From the NCBI GenBank assembly GCA_016201085.1, contig JACQDO010000016.1:1-15169 (forward strand): DNA of 15,169 bases. The letters are read 5' to 3'. A program made the translations under genes and the position numbers. Position 1 is the first letter of the stretch; every line of letters starts with the position of its first letter. Source of the stretch: Hyphomicrobiales bacterium. Lineage in GTDB: Bacteria > Pseudomonadota > Alphaproteobacteria > Rhizobiales > Xanthobacteraceae. The notes below the pieces were generated by a model. The model saw only the letters and a list, made by a program, of their open reading frames with translations. It made no database searches and had not been told where the DNA came from. Below are positions 15,165 through 15,169 of the stretch, piece after piece.

Positions 15165-15169
15165 ATGTC
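15165..15169 (+). CDS. Start of a downstream gene, probably narG (partial)
   Basis: ATGTC at the right edge is preceded by GAGAGGA (15153-15159) at five bases. The only readable residues are Met-Ser or another residue encoded by TCN. It lies 63 bases after narK with no terminator between. Nitrate reductase alpha subunits often begin Met-Ser, and narK fusions usually precede narG, so narG is the natural guess. That guess rests on context only. Confidence 0.4.

Overview
This is a GC-rich chromosomal window that looks alphaproteobacterial, most likely Hyphomicrobiales/Rhizobiales (Bradyrhizobium, Rhodopseudomonas or Xanthobacteraceae side). The evidence is the codon use, the protein similarities I recognise, and a copy at 11456-11510 of the long palindromic repeat (arms GCGCATGATC / GATCATGCG around CCCGAAAA / TTTTCGGG) that is scattered through those genomes. 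The gene set points to a facultative anaerobe that respires nitrate.

Layout. Positions 1-113 hold the last codons of pntB (proton-translocating transhydrogenase beta subunit), closed by a strong hairpin terminator. A two-gene operon follows. The first gene is a very large (1660 aa) single-chain 2-oxoacid:ferredoxin oxidoreductase of the PFOR type with extra inserts and a tethered C-terminal ferredoxin-like domain (303-5285). The second overlaps it by 11 bases and encodes a 946 aa flavoprotein fusing both subunits of an Nfn-type ferredoxin:NAD(P) transhydrogenase, NfnL-like then NfnS-like (5275-8115). Next come a small four-cysteine DUF6455 protein (8188-8469) and a UbiD-family prenylated-FMN decarboxylase (8525-10174). 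A TIGR02444 protein lies convergent on the minus strand (10178-10669), and a DUF2064/TIGR04282 nucleotide-sugar-transferase-like gene reads away from it (10735-11466). The last block is a nitrate module: a cysteine-free Crp/Fnr regulator on the minus strand (11507-12127), divergent from a 908 aa NarK1-NarK2 fusion transporter (12375-15101), then an ATG with a good ribosome binding site at the very edge that is probably narG.

How it fits together. Four sites matching TTGA-N6-TCAA, the FNR/FixK/DNR/NnrR-type box, lie in this window, all intergenic. One is upstream of the PFOR-Nfn operon, one upstream of the DUF6455 gene, and two lie between the regulator and narK. The regulator has the E-x2-S-R recognition helix expected to read such boxes. 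My reading is that the window is largely an oxygen/nitrate/NO-controlled redox region. There, 2-oxoacid oxidation would feed low-potential electrons straight into an NAD(P) flavoprotein, next to the pnt transhydrogenase that also balances NADH/NADPH, while nitrate import and respiration provide the electron sink.

Most interesting candidate: the translationally coupled giant PFOR plus fused NfnL-NfnS pair. It could be a dedicated 2-oxoacid:NAD(P)+ oxidoreductase, possibly flavin-bifurcating. The components belong to known families. The combination, the inserts and the roughly 190-residue N-terminal extension of the second protein are what I cannot assign.
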